NCBI GenBank assembly: GCA_014728185.1 | Contig: WJMB01000125.1 | Location: 1 to 11,843 of the forward strand | Direction of reading: 5' to 3' | Length of the DNA: 11,843 nt | Source of the DNA: Candidatus Coatesiibacteriota bacterium | GTDB lineage: Bacteria > RBG-13-66-14 | Shown: positions 1 through 6,701 of the stretch, in pieces | Layout: each line of letters begins with the position of its first letter | Numbering within the stretch: position 1 is the first letter of the stretch | Notes under the pieces: model-generated | What the model was told of the DNA's origin: nothing | Databases searched by the model: none | Seen by the model: the letters and a program-made list of their open reading frames with translations, nothing else | Translations under genes and position numbers: made by a program

Positions 1-847
1 CGTTGATTCCGTCGTGGAGGACCTCGTAGTGCAGGTGGGTGCCTGTGGAGCGACCGGTGCAGCCGACCAGGGCGATAACCTCGCCGCGCTTGACGTAGTC
101 GCCGGGCTGGACGTAGAGCAGCCGGCAGTGACCGTAGCGTGTCTGGTAGCCGTAGCCGTGATCGATGCGCACCAGCAGGCCGTATGCACCGGCGGAGCGG
201 GCTATGACCACGCGGCCGTCGGCGGCGGCGATGATCTTGCCGTTGCCCTGGGGAACCAGGTCGACGCCGTTATGAAACTCGGTGCCGCCGGTGATCGGGC
301 TGCGGCGGTAGCCGAAGCCGGAACAGTTGCGCGCGTAGGGCAGGGGATTGATCGAGGGGATGCCGGCCAGGTAGTCGACGCGCTGTTCGTTGAGCTCGAT
401 TAGATCGCGCAGTTGGCTGCGCTGACGTCCGATAACCGCCTCGGCGTGCATCAGGTCGACCCGGTAGCGCTCGCCGGCGGCCAGGGCGGCGCCCAGTTCG
501 GGACCACCGATACCGACATCGTCGATCAGCCCGGCTTCGAAGCCGTGAATCAGGCGCAGGTTGTCATTGACGGGCTCGAGTTGGTCGACGTGGGAGACCA
601 GCTCGTTGAGACGGCCCTCCAGGGCGTCGTATTCCTCCTGCTGGCGCTCGTCTACGTACTCCAGCGTGGTGAGTTGATGATAATCGACCAGGTTGGTGAC
701 GAAAACGATGACGAAGGTGATACCGCCGAGGAGGATCAGACCGAGAAGACTGAAGATGCCGGCGATAAAAAAGCGCCCCAGCCGCGAGCGCCGGATGTTG
801 GCGCCGCGATGGTGCTCTACGAGGAGGGTGACGTCGTTTAATTTCAT
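1..847 (-). CDS. M23-family peptidoglycan endopeptidase, membrane-anchored (C-terminus cut by window edge)
   Basis: This frame is open to the left edge, so only 282 residues are visible and the true C-terminus is missing. Seen in the translation: a short basic cytoplasmic N-terminus starting MKLNDVTLLVEHHRG, one hydrophobic segment at about residues 25-51, a charged probably coiled linker at about 60-160 (VDERQQEEYDALEGRLNEL), then an M23 (LytM/peptidase_M23) domain from about 172. The zinc-site signatures are complete: HNGVD (H192 and D196, the HxGxD motif), RYGH (H240) and HLH (H271, H273). The family cuts peptide crosslinks in peptidoglycan, or acts as an amidase activator when the metal residues are degenerate. 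Here all are present, so an active endopeptidase is likely, anchored in the inner membrane with the domain in the periplasm. The ATG start is supported by the position of the membrane segment, but the ribosome-binding site is weak. It lies 211 nt downstream of lspA on the same strand, so it may have its own promoter. Confidence 0.93.
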   Translation of the reverse strand, partial: MKLNDVTLLVEHHRGANIRRSRLGRFFIAGIFSLLGLILLGGITFVIVFVTNLVDYHQLTTLEYVDERQQEEYDALEGRLNELVSHVDQLEPVNDNLRLIHGFEAGLIDDVGIGGPELGAALAAGERYRVDLMHAEAVIGRQRSQLRDLIELNEQRVDYLAGIPSINPLPYARNCSGFGYRRSPITGGTEFHNGVDLVPQGNGKIIAAADGRVVIARSAGAYGLLVRIDHGYGYQTRYGHCRLLYVQPGDYVKRGEVIALVGCTGRSTGTHLHYEVLHDGIN

Positions 848-1058
848 TGGCTCGCGTCTACTTATATGTGGGAGATTTGAACGGTTGTTTCAAGGCGGTG
901 TATGCGAATGTGTGCAGCCAAAGTGATGAAAATCACGCTTTGGCTTATTGTAGGCGTTATGATAAAAAAAATATGTTAGGGCCGCAAGTCCTTTTCCGGA
1001 CTTATTTTGCTCAAGCTGCGCTTTTTGCATCTTGAGAAACCGACCCAGCGGGAGTGTG
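848..1058 (-). other. Intergenic leader between lspA and the M23 gene with three potential hairpins
   Basis: These 211 nt are visibly richer in A+T than the flanking genes. Three inverted repeats follow one another. At 1010-1036 CTCAAG pairs with CTTGAG, with an inner TGC/GCA. At 986-1003 AAGTCC pairs with GGACTT around a 6-nt loop. At 916-945 AGCCAAAG pairs with CTTTGGCT, and an inner TGAT/ATCA closes a 4-nt loop with a 2-nt bulge. None has an immediate U-tract on the minus strand, although a run of eight T (minus strand, about 964-971) lies between the second and third. They could terminate or process the ileS-lspA transcript, or form a structured 5' leader for the M23 gene. A TACAAT (minus strand, just upstream of the last hairpin) could be a -10 box, but no good -35 accompanies it. 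Confidence 0.45.
916..945 (-). repeat. Stem-loop in the M23 5' leader
   Basis: AGCCAAAG and CTTTGGCT form an 8-bp perfect stem, extended by TGAT/ATCA with a 2-nt bulge on one side and a 4-nt loop, giving 12 pairs over 30 nt. It is the strongest local hairpin in this gap and ends about 70 nt before the M23 start codon. No U-tract follows directly, so it is not a standard intrinsic terminator in either direction. Confidence 0.55.
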
Positions 1059-1601
1059 TCACTCTGAGTCAATCTTCCCGGTGTCGGCGTTCGGGTCCTC
1101 GCGGCGGCCGAAGAGCGTCACCACCAGCAGCAGGATAACACCGATGACCACCGTCGAGTCGGCGATGTTGAAGCTGGGCCAGACGAATTCGCCGAATTCG
1201 AAGCGCAAGAAGTCGATCACGGCGCCCAGGCGGACGCGATCGACCAGATTGCCCACGGCGCCGCCGAGCACCAGACCGAAGCCCCAAAGCAGCGCGCGGC
1301 CCGGCTTGTATTCCAGGGCCAGCCAGACCAGTATCAGCAGACAGGCCGCCACGGTGACGCCGACCAGAATCCAGCGGACCCCCTCGACATCGCGCAGGAA
1401 TCCCCAGGTGACGCCGGGGTTGTGATGGTGCACCAGGGTGAAGAAATCGGGGATGACGGTGACCCCGTGCTTGCGGGGGATGAAGGCCTCGATGAGCAGC
1501 TTGGTCGCCTGGTCGGCGAGCAGCGCGCCCAGACCGACGAAGAGGGCCAGGCGGCGTTCGCCCAGGCGCTTCCAGAAGTCCGACCAACCAGGCCACTTCA
1601 T
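1059..1601 (-). CDS. lspA: Lipoprotein signal peptidase (signal peptidase II)
   Basis: LspA is the inner-membrane aspartyl protease that removes the signal peptide from diacylglyceryl-modified prolipoproteins. The 180-residue length is typical. Seen: four hydrophobic segments (about 18-38, 77-96, 103-118 and 150-164) and the family signatures GNLVDRVRLGAVIDFL and FNIADS. The catalytic aspartates of the family correspond to D130 (in VIDF) and D148 (in NIAD). D121/R122 of the GN-DR motif, the early ADQATK motif (D30) and N61 are also present. The ATG directly follows the ileS TAG stop with no gap. A GGGGGTGG stretch within the end of ileS gives a Shine-Dalgarno site about 7 nt upstream. This arrangement suggests translational coupling to ileS. 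The ileS-lspA pairing is widespread in bacteria. An unusual basic, tryptophan-containing N-terminus (about 17 residues) precedes the first membrane helix. Confidence 0.97.
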   Translation of the reverse strand: MKWPGWSDFWKRLGERRLALFVGLGALLADQATKLLIEAFIPRKHGVTVIPDFFTLVHHHNPGVTWGFLRDVEGVRWILVGVTVAACLLILVWLALEYKPGRALLWGFGLVLGGAVGNLVDRVRLGAVIDFLRFEFGEFVWPSFNIADSTVVIGVILLLVVTLFGRREDPNADTGKIDSE

Positions 1602-4385
1602 CTAGTCCACCCCCAATTCGTCGGCGCAGCGGCGGCAGATGGGCTCTTCGCCGGGCAGGCCGGGCACCAGCTCCTCGACGTGCCAGCAGCGCGGGCACTT
1701 ATCGCCCCCGGCGACGTCGACCTCGACGATAACCGGAGCCTCATCCTCGACCTCGCCGACCCCCTGGAGCTCCACGCTGGAGACGATGAAGAGGTCTTTC
1801 AGGTTCGCCGGTCCATATTCATCGAGTAGTTGCAAGGTATCCTCGTCTCCGGCGCGCAGCTTGACCAGGGCGTCCAGGGAGTTGCGCTTGGCCGCCCGGA
1901 AGGGCTCCAACGCTTTCAGAACTGCTTCGCGGACGCTCAACAGGGTGTTCCAGCGTGTTTCGAGTTCGCTGTCCTCCCAGCGCGAGTTGTCCGGCCAGTC
2001 GGCCAGGTGCACCGTGACCGGGCGCTCGCCGGGCAGGTTCTCCCAGGCTTCGTCGGCGGTGAAGGCCAGGATCGGCGCCAGGTAGGCGGTCAGGCTCTCG
2101 GCGATGCGGTAGAGCGCCGTCTGCGCCGCGCGACGCCGTGGCGAGTCCGCCGCCGAGCAATACAGCCGGTCCTTGAGTACGTCCAGGTAGACCGATGAAA
2201 GGTCCACCGCGCAGAAGTTATGCAGCAGGTGGCTGGCTCGGTGGAACTCGAAGTCCTCGAAGGCCGCCGTGACGTCCCGCTCGAGCAGGGCCAGGCGGTG
2301 CAAGGCCCAGCGGTCCAGCTTCTCGAGCCTGTCGTCGCCGACGGCGTCGGCCGCCGGGTCGAAGTCGCCCAGGTTGCCCAGCAGGAAGCGCAGGGTGTTG
2401 CGGATGCGACGGTAGGCCTCGGTGCTCTGCTTGATGATCTCGTCGCCCAGGCCGATGTCGCGCATATAGTCGCCCGAGGCCGCCCAGAGACGCAGGATGT
2501 CGGCGCCCCAACGCTTGCAGATGTCGTCGGGGTTGACCACGTTGCCCACGCTCTTGTGCATCGCCCGGCCCGTCTCGTCAACGACCCAACCGTTGGTGAC
2601 CACATTGGCGTAAGGCGGAGCGTCCTTGAGGGCCACCGCCGTGAGCAGCGAGACCTGGAACCAGCCGCGGTATTGGTCGCCGCCCTCGAGGTAGACCTCA
2701 CAGGGCCAGCGCAGGCCGTCTTCTGTGCGTTTGAGCACCGCCAGATGACTCACACCGCTCTCGAACCAGACGTCGAGGATATCCTCCTCCCGCCTGAATT
2801 TTTCAGCATTGCACTTGGGGCATTTTAGACCAGGGGGTACCAGGCTCTCGATAGGCTCGCTGAACCAGGCGTCGCAGCCCTTCTCGGCGGCCAGGTCCCG
2901 GGCCAGGGCGGCGATGCGCGCATCGGCGATCAGCTCGCCGCATTCCTCGCAGTACAGTCCCGGGATGGGCACCCCCCAGGTGCGCTGACGCGAAAGGCAC
3001 CAGTCCGGGCGCTGCTCCAGCATAGCGCGCATCCGCTCAGCGCCCCAGCGGGGCAGCCAGTTAACCCCCTCGGCGGCCTCGACCGCCCGCTGGCGCAGGT
3101 CTTCGTGATCGACGTCGAGGAACCACTGCTCGGTGGCCCGGAAGATCACCGGTTGTTTGCAGCGCCAGCAGTGGGGATAGGAGTGGGAGACGCGGTCGGC
3201 GCCGAGCAGCACGCCCAGCTCGCCCAGGTGATCGATGATCGGACCGTTGGCCTCGTCCACGCTCATCCCCGACCAGAGCGGAACCTCGTCGGTGAAGCGT
3301 CCGGAGTCGTCGACGGGCATGACGATGGGCAGGTCGTGCTTTCGACCCGTGTAGAAGTCCTCGGCGCCGTGACCCGGGGCCGTGTGCACCAGGCCCGTGC
3401 CCTGCTCCAGGGTGACGTAATCGGCGGGGACGAAGACGCTGTCGCGCTCCATGAAGGGGTGACGGCAGACCAGACCGAGCAGGTCCTTTCCCTTGATCCG
3501 CTTGACGACCTCGGGAGCCCCTTCCCAGCCCAGCTCGGAATACACCCGCTCGGCCAGGCCCGCAGCCAGCAGGTAGCGCTCGCCGCCGCGACGGACGATC
3601 AGGTACTCGAAGTCGGGATGCACCGCCACCGCCACGTTGGAGGGCAGGGTCCAGGGGGTGGTTGTCCAGATGGGCACCCGGGCGCCGCCGAGCTCGCCGT
3701 CGAAGACGCCGTCGGGGTCGGCCTCGACGGAGAAGGCCACGTAGATCGAGTGGCTCTGGTGATCGTGGTACTCGACCTCGGCGTCGGCCAGGGCCGTGCG
3801 GCAGGTCGAGCACCAGTAGACCGGGCGCAGCCCCTTGTAGATATAACCCTTCTCCAGCAAGGCCCGGAAGGATTCCAGGGTCACCGCCTCGTAGTCGCGG
3901 TCCAGGGTCAGATAGGGCTTCTCCCAGAGGCCGAAGACCCCCAGACGCTTGAACTGACCGCGCATCTTGTCGACGAAGCGCAGGGCGAACTCCCGGCAGG
4001 CCGAGCGGATCTCGACGGTGGACATCTCCCGGAGTTTGGGTCCCAGCTCCTTGGCTACGCGGTGCTCGATGGGCAGGCCGTGGCAGTCCCAGCCCGGAAC
4101 GTAGGGAGCGTCCTTGCCGCGCAGGGTCTGGAACTTGACGATGACGTCCTTCAAAATCTTGTTGAGCGCCGTGCCCGCGTGGACCTCGCCGTTGGCGTAG
4201 GGCGGGCCGTCGTGGAGGATGTACTTCTCCGCTCCGTCGCGGGCTTCGCGGATGCGCGCGTAGACGTCGCTGGACTCCCAGCGCGCCAGGCGCTCGGGTT
4301 CGCTCTTGGGGAGACCGGCGCGCATCGGGAAGTCCGTGCGCGGGAGGTTGAGGGTCTCTTTGTAGGCCTTGCCGGGTTTCGCCAT
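1602..4385 (-). CDS. ileS: Isoleucyl-tRNA synthetase, bacterial IleS1 type with C-terminal zinc finger
   Basis: This class I aminoacyl-tRNA synthetase charges tRNA-Ile with isoleucine in the cytoplasm. At 927 residues it has the normal length for the family. In order: the nucleotide-binding signature PPYANGEVHAGT (61-72), the GWDCHGLPIE motif (98-107), the CP1 editing domain with TWTTTPWTLPSN-like (239-250) and GTGLVHTAPGHGAEDF (329-344) motifs, two CxxC pairs (479/482 and 522/525) before DVWFESG (538-544), the KMSKS-equivalent AMHKS (608-612) followed by VGN, the anticodon-binding helical domain, and a C-terminal zinc finger with cysteines 897, 900, 917 and 920. The C-terminal finger marks the IleS1 type. 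The HIGH and KMSKS motifs are variants (HAGT and AMHKS); related variants occur elsewhere in the family, so I read the enzyme as functional. It is the first gene of an ileS-lspA unit. The ribosome-binding site is weak, and no convincing sigma70 promoter was found just upstream. Confidence 0.98.
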   Translation of the reverse strand: MAKPGKAYKETLNLPRTDFPMRAGLPKSEPERLARWESSDVYARIREARDGAEKYILHDGPPYANGEVHAGTALNKILKDVIVKFQTLRGKDAPYVPGWDCHGLPIEHRVAKELGPKLREMSTVEIRSACREFALRFVDKMRGQFKRLGVFGLWEKPYLTLDRDYEAVTLESFRALLEKGYIYKGLRPVYWCSTCRTALADAEVEYHDHQSHSIYVAFSVEADPDGVFDGELGGARVPIWTTTPWTLPSNVAVAVHPDFEYLIVRRGGERYLLAAGLAERVYSELGWEGAPEVVKRIKGKDLLGLVCRHPFMERDSVFVPADYVTLEQGTGLVHTAPGHGAEDFYTGRKHDLPIVMPVDDSGRFTDEVPLWSGMSVDEANGPIIDHLGELGVLLGADRVSHSYPHCWRCKQPVIFRATEQWFLDVDHEDLRQRAVEAAEGVNWLPRWGAERMRAMLEQRPDWCLSRQRTWGVPIPGLYCEECGELIADARIAALARDLAAEKGCDAWFSEPIESLVPPGLKCPKCNAEKFRREEDILDVWFESGVSHLAVLKRTEDGLRWPCEVYLEGGDQYRGWFQVSLLTAVALKDAPPYANVVTNGWVVDETGRAMHKSVGNVVNPDDICKRWGADILRLWAASGDYMRDIGLGDEIIKQSTEAYRRIRNTLRFLLGNLGDFDPAADAVGDDRLEKLDRWALHRLALLERDVTAAFEDFEFHRASHLLHNFCAVDLSSVYLDVLKDRLYCSAADSPRRRAAQTALYRIAESLTAYLAPILAFTADEAWENLPGERPVTVHLADWPDNSRWEDSELETRWNTLLSVREAVLKALEPFRAAKRNSLDALVKLRAGDEDTLQLLDEYGPANLKDLFIVSSVELQGVGEVEDEAPVIVEVDVAGGDKCPRCWHVEELVPGLPGEEPICRRCADELGVD

Positions 4386-4801
4386 CGTCGATCCAGGTGT
4401 TGTGGTTTGGGGCGTCTTTATGGGGCGTCTAGTTTTAAAAGCTAAGGGCTCGCCTACCCTGTCTGTGCCGAATCATGATTGTAACCTACTGATAATACTA
4501 ATAATGATTCTCAGATACTTGTTACAAAGCAGTTCGTAAACAATGTGGTGGCTGTTACGGGCCTGATCAATAACGAACCCTGACATCAGCACGCTTGTTT
4601 GTGCCCAGACAGCAGATTGCACTGACTCCAAAATGTCTAAATAACAAGTAATAAGGGCATGCTAATGAATGCTTGTTCAAAACGGAGTATTTCCGGGTAG
4701 GGGATAACGGCCCGGCAAACCGCTCCTAATCAGCCTGATTTAGTTTGAACACGTTTCATGATGACGTTGTGTTTTCGCGCCACCGCCACCCCGCAGGATC
4801 G
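4386..4801. other. AT-rich intergenic region upstream of ileS
   Basis: No convincing gene is present. From about 4430 to 4760 the sequence is clearly richer in A+T than anywhere else except the 848-1058 gap, and it contains several small palindromes: AATCATGATT (4471-4480), AATCAGCCTGATT (4728-4740) and an AACAA/TTGTT pair around 4642-4678. It should contain the ileS promoter. On the minus strand TACAAT (ATTGTA at 4478-4483 on the plus strand) resembles a -10 box, and TTGTAA with TATTAG 18 nt later is another weak pair, but neither is strong enough to call. No tRNA or T-box-like leader was recognised. Confidence 0.5.
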
Positions 4802-4850
4802 TCCGGAACCTCGGCGAAACCCGGCCGGAGGAAACCCGTCATGCCCGCCC

Positions 4851-4870
4851 GGCGTTGGCACGTTTCTTGC
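4851..4870 (+). promoter_or_regulatory. Sigma54-type -24/-12 element, copy 1 left arm
   Basis: TTGGCACG, four bases, then TTGC and A exactly match the RpoN promoter consensus, with the GG at 4857-4858 and GC at 4869-4870 twelve bases apart. A start would fall near 4882, reading rightwards toward the 3' end of the ligase-like gene (antisense). The match is seen; promoter activity is inference, and no activator (enhancer) site was recognised. Confidence 0.4.
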
Positions 4871-4913
4871 AGCAGGGCGGGGCGGCCGTCTGGACAGACC
4901 CGCGTGCGACTTC

Positions 4914-4933
4914 GCAAGAAACGTGCCAACGCC
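4914..4933 (-). promoter_or_regulatory. Sigma54-type -24/-12 element, copy 1 right arm
   Basis: This is the reverse complement of the left arm, so on the minus strand it reads TTGGCACG-N4-TTGC. A start would fall near 4902 and read leftwards toward ileS, whose ATG is about 517 nt away. It faces the left-arm element, so the two potential promoters are convergent with predicted starts about 20 nt apart. Confidence 0.4.
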
Positions 4934-4992
4934 TCCGTGCCGGACGTTCGGCGGAGTCGTTGGGAGAAGTCCGGTTTCGCCGAGGTCCCGGA

Positions 4993-5150
4993 GGGCGGTT
5001 CGTTGGCCCGGGTCGCGGAGCGGACTTCGGTGAAAACCGCCTGTCTCCATCGGGTCCATTTGAAAGCGGCCGGCGCGGGACCGGCGCTGGAGTCCAGTAT
5101 TGAGTGGTGCAAAGCTAGCAAGCTGGGTGGGGCGATGTCAAGAGCGCGAC
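4993..5150. other. GC-rich 3' flank of the ligase-like gene with a degenerate outer-arm copy
   Basis: No gene is supported here; the open frames crossing it are by-products of high GC and of the palindromes. CTTCGGTGAAAACC at 5025-5038 matches the outer-arm motif CCTCGGCGAAACCC (4809-4822) at 11 of 14 positions in the same orientation, which suggests repeat sequence extends beyond the main palindrome. No intrinsic terminator with a U-tract was seen after the ligase-like stop codon at 5151. Confidence 0.4.
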
Positions 5151-6701
5151 TCAAGCGGCGGCGGCCTGCTCGGTTTCTGTTTTCTCACGTTTACGGCGGG
5201 CGAGTACCTGATCGGCGAGGAAGCTCTGAATAAAGACGAAGAAGAAGAAGATTCCGGCCTCGACGTAATGGTTACCGACGGCGAAGACGGTGTCGACCAG
5301 CGAATGTACGAAGAGATGCACCCAGACGGCCCCCATGGCGATGGAGGCGAATCCGGTGAACTTTCCGCGATGGCGGATGCCTCCGAAAACCATGTCAACC
5401 AGCCGTACCAGGAACCAGATGAGCATGGCGAAGCCGACGATCCCTTTTTCATACAATGTATTGAAGAAGATCGAGTGGAAGTGGTAGAGAATGTGATGAA
5501 TAGGTCGCAGGACCAGCGGCAGGTAGGGACCTATGCGGAAAACGGTCATCCCGTGGCCGATGCCGAAGATGGGTTGCTTGGTCCATAACCCCAGACCGAT
5601 GAGCCATAGAGCCGGCCGGGCCACCGAGGCTATCAGGTTGGCTTGTTGTTCCGGGCTTTGGGCTTCTGAGAAGCGTTGGGTGATACTGGTGGTACCGGCG
5701 ATCGAAGCCAGGCGGGTCTCCTCGCCGGCGTAAACGAATAAGTAAACCAGCACCGCGGCGAAGACAGCCAAGGCGAAAACCCAAATGATGACTCGTTGCC
5801 TGCCCACGGGCAGGGTCATGATCATGAATAGCAATCCGCTGAGATAGGCGACGAAGGCACCCCGGGAGTAGGAGAAGAAGAGGGTTATGCCTCCGAGAAT
5901 GAACAGGAGCAGGGAGAACAGAGTCCAGAGCTTGTTCTTCTTCTTGCGGAAGTAGAAGAACATCCCGCCGTAGAGCAGCGAGGAGGCCCCGGCGAAGAAG
6001 CCGTAGGAGTTGGGGTTGCTGAAGGCGCCGTTGACACGGTAGTTCTCGCCCGACAGCGCCGTGTTGCCCTGGAACGAAATGAGAGTGATGTTGTAATTGC
6101 CCTGCCTGACGTATTCCATCATGGCGATGAAGTAGATATAGAGCGTAACGATGGCGAAGGTCTTGATCAGCTTGACGATCTCCTCTTTGGTGGTGAAGTA
6201 GCGGCGCAGGTAGATGTACATCGTCCCGGCAAGAGCGAGCATCGAAAGGTCGATAAAGCCCCAGAGCGGCTCCACGGCGAAGAACAGCGACAAGGCGTGG
6301 CTGGCCAGCAGGAGGCCCAGGGGTTTGGAGTAGTGGCTTTTACAGGAGGGGGCGTCTTTCTGCAGGATGAGATTATCGGCAAAGATAATGATGGTATTGA
6401 CGATAAAAACCAGTGTGCCTACAGAGATATAGAAATTGGCTATTTTGTAGCTGAACAGCATCCCGATGGGCAGCAGAAAAACAGTGACAGTGCCCCAGAT
6501 TTTCCGAAACCGGACGTGACCGAGGAAGCTGATCCCAAGGATGGCGCCACATACGACACCCGTTATCAGGAGGGCCAATGGCGCCTTCTGCTGATAGAAA
6601 AGCAAGGCGTAGAGGATACCCAGGGTCAGGCAAAGCAGGGCCAGGGAGGCCAGCTTGGCTACCTTTTTCCATAGTTCTTGGTCTGTCAGGCTGAGTTTCA
6701 T
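5151..6701 (-). CDS. O-antigen ligase / polysaccharide polymerase-like membrane protein (Wzy_C/WaaL superfamily)
   Basis: The 516-residue protein is mostly hydrophobic, with roughly a dozen candidate membrane helices (for example 16-36, 40-61, 70-85, 129-142, 152-165, 181-195, 236-251, 259-276, 281-297, 304-324, 421-437 and 482-496). Motifs typical of the O-antigen ligase superfamily are present: SNPNSYGFFAG (228-238), SYSRGAF (277-283), GIGHGM (380-385) and a long loop with HHILYHFHSIFFNTLYEKG (402-420) that carries the conserved histidines. Such proteins join or polymerise undecaprenyl-linked glycans on the periplasmic side of the inner membrane. The sequence does not say whether the acceptor is lipid A-core, a protein or a growing glycan. 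Its ATG overlaps the stop codon of the NlpC/P60 gene (ATGA, 4 nt), so translation is probably coupled. Its GC content looks lower than that of its neighbours, as is usual for surface-glycan genes. No glycosyltransferase genes are adjacent. Confidence 0.88.
   Translation of the reverse strand: MKLSLTDQELWKKVAKLASLALLCLTLGILYALLFYQQKAPLALLITGVVCGAILGISFLGHVRFRKIWGTVTVFLLPIGMLFSYKIANFYISVGTLVFIVNTIIIFADNLILQKDAPSCKSHYSKPLGLLLASHALSLFFAVEPLWGFIDLSMLALAGTMYIYLRRYFTTKEEIVKLIKTFAIVTLYIYFIAMMEYVRQGNYNITLISFQGNTALSGENYRVNGAFSNPNSYGFFAGASSLLYGGMFFYFRKKKNKLWTLFSLLLFILGGITLFFSYSRGAFVAYLSGLLFMIMTLPVGRQRVIIWVFALAVFAAVLVYLFVYAGEETRLASIAGTTSITQRFSEAQSPEQQANLIASVARPALWLIGLGLWTKQPIFGIGHGMTVFRIGPYLPLVLRPIHHILYHFHSIFFNTLYEKGIVGFAMLIWFLVRLVDMVFGGIRHRGKFTGFASIAMGAVWVHLFVHSLVDTVFAVGNHYVEAGIFFFFVFIQSFLADQVLARRKREKTETEQAAAA

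Larger units (their letters stand above)
4802..4992. repeat. Palindromic intergenic element, copy 1, with nested outer and inner arms
   Basis: Two nested inverted repeats are visible. The inner arms are GGCGTTGGCACGTTTCTTGC at 4851-4870 and its perfect reverse complement at 4914-4933, separated by 43 nt. The outer arms are TCCGGAACCTCGGCGAAACC at 4802-4821 and its reverse complement at 4973-4992, matching at 19 of 20 positions. The inner arms are identical to those of the copy at 8160-8238. Further shared blocks are GGACA at the same distance (18 nt) from the right arm in both copies, and GGACGTT followed by GGAGT to the right of the element. It lies about 160-220 nt past the stop codon of the O-antigen ligase-like gene and about 420 nt upstream of ileS. 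No target-site duplication is evident. Confidence 0.9.

Noticed and set aside
3105..4445. Long plus-strand open frame (446 codons) opposite ileS, and similar ones at 7649-9007 and 9500-10393
   Set aside because: They lie antisense to well-identified genes with full motifs. High-GC codon bias suppresses stop codons on the opposite strand, and the translations show no recognisable domains.
4500..4518. Fur-box-like sequence in the ileS upstream region
   Set aside because: It matches the 19-bp consensus at only about 12 positions, with the right half poor, in an AT-rich stretch where chance matches are likely. Iron control of ileS would be unexpected.
4386..4801. T-box leader or tRNA gene before ileS
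   Set aside because: No specifier stem, antiterminator or UGGN-type motif with a terminator, and no cloverleaf with conserved T-arm bases could be found.
4851..4933. Palindromic elements as standard intrinsic terminators
   Set aside because: There is no U-tract after either arm on either strand in copies 1 and 2, and the loops of about 40 nt are too large. A non-standard 3'-end role remains possible.
4851..4933. Integron attC-like site
   Set aside because: attC sites carry RYYYAAC on the left and GTTRRRY on the right. Here the GTT-type end is on the left, and GTTGGCA does not fit GTTRRRY. No integrase or cassette array is seen.
4745..5233. Overlapping open frames on both strands across the copy 1 palindrome
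   Set aside because: Several frames are open at once, none has a recognisable domain or ribosome-binding site, and the shared peptides come from the inverted repeats themselves.
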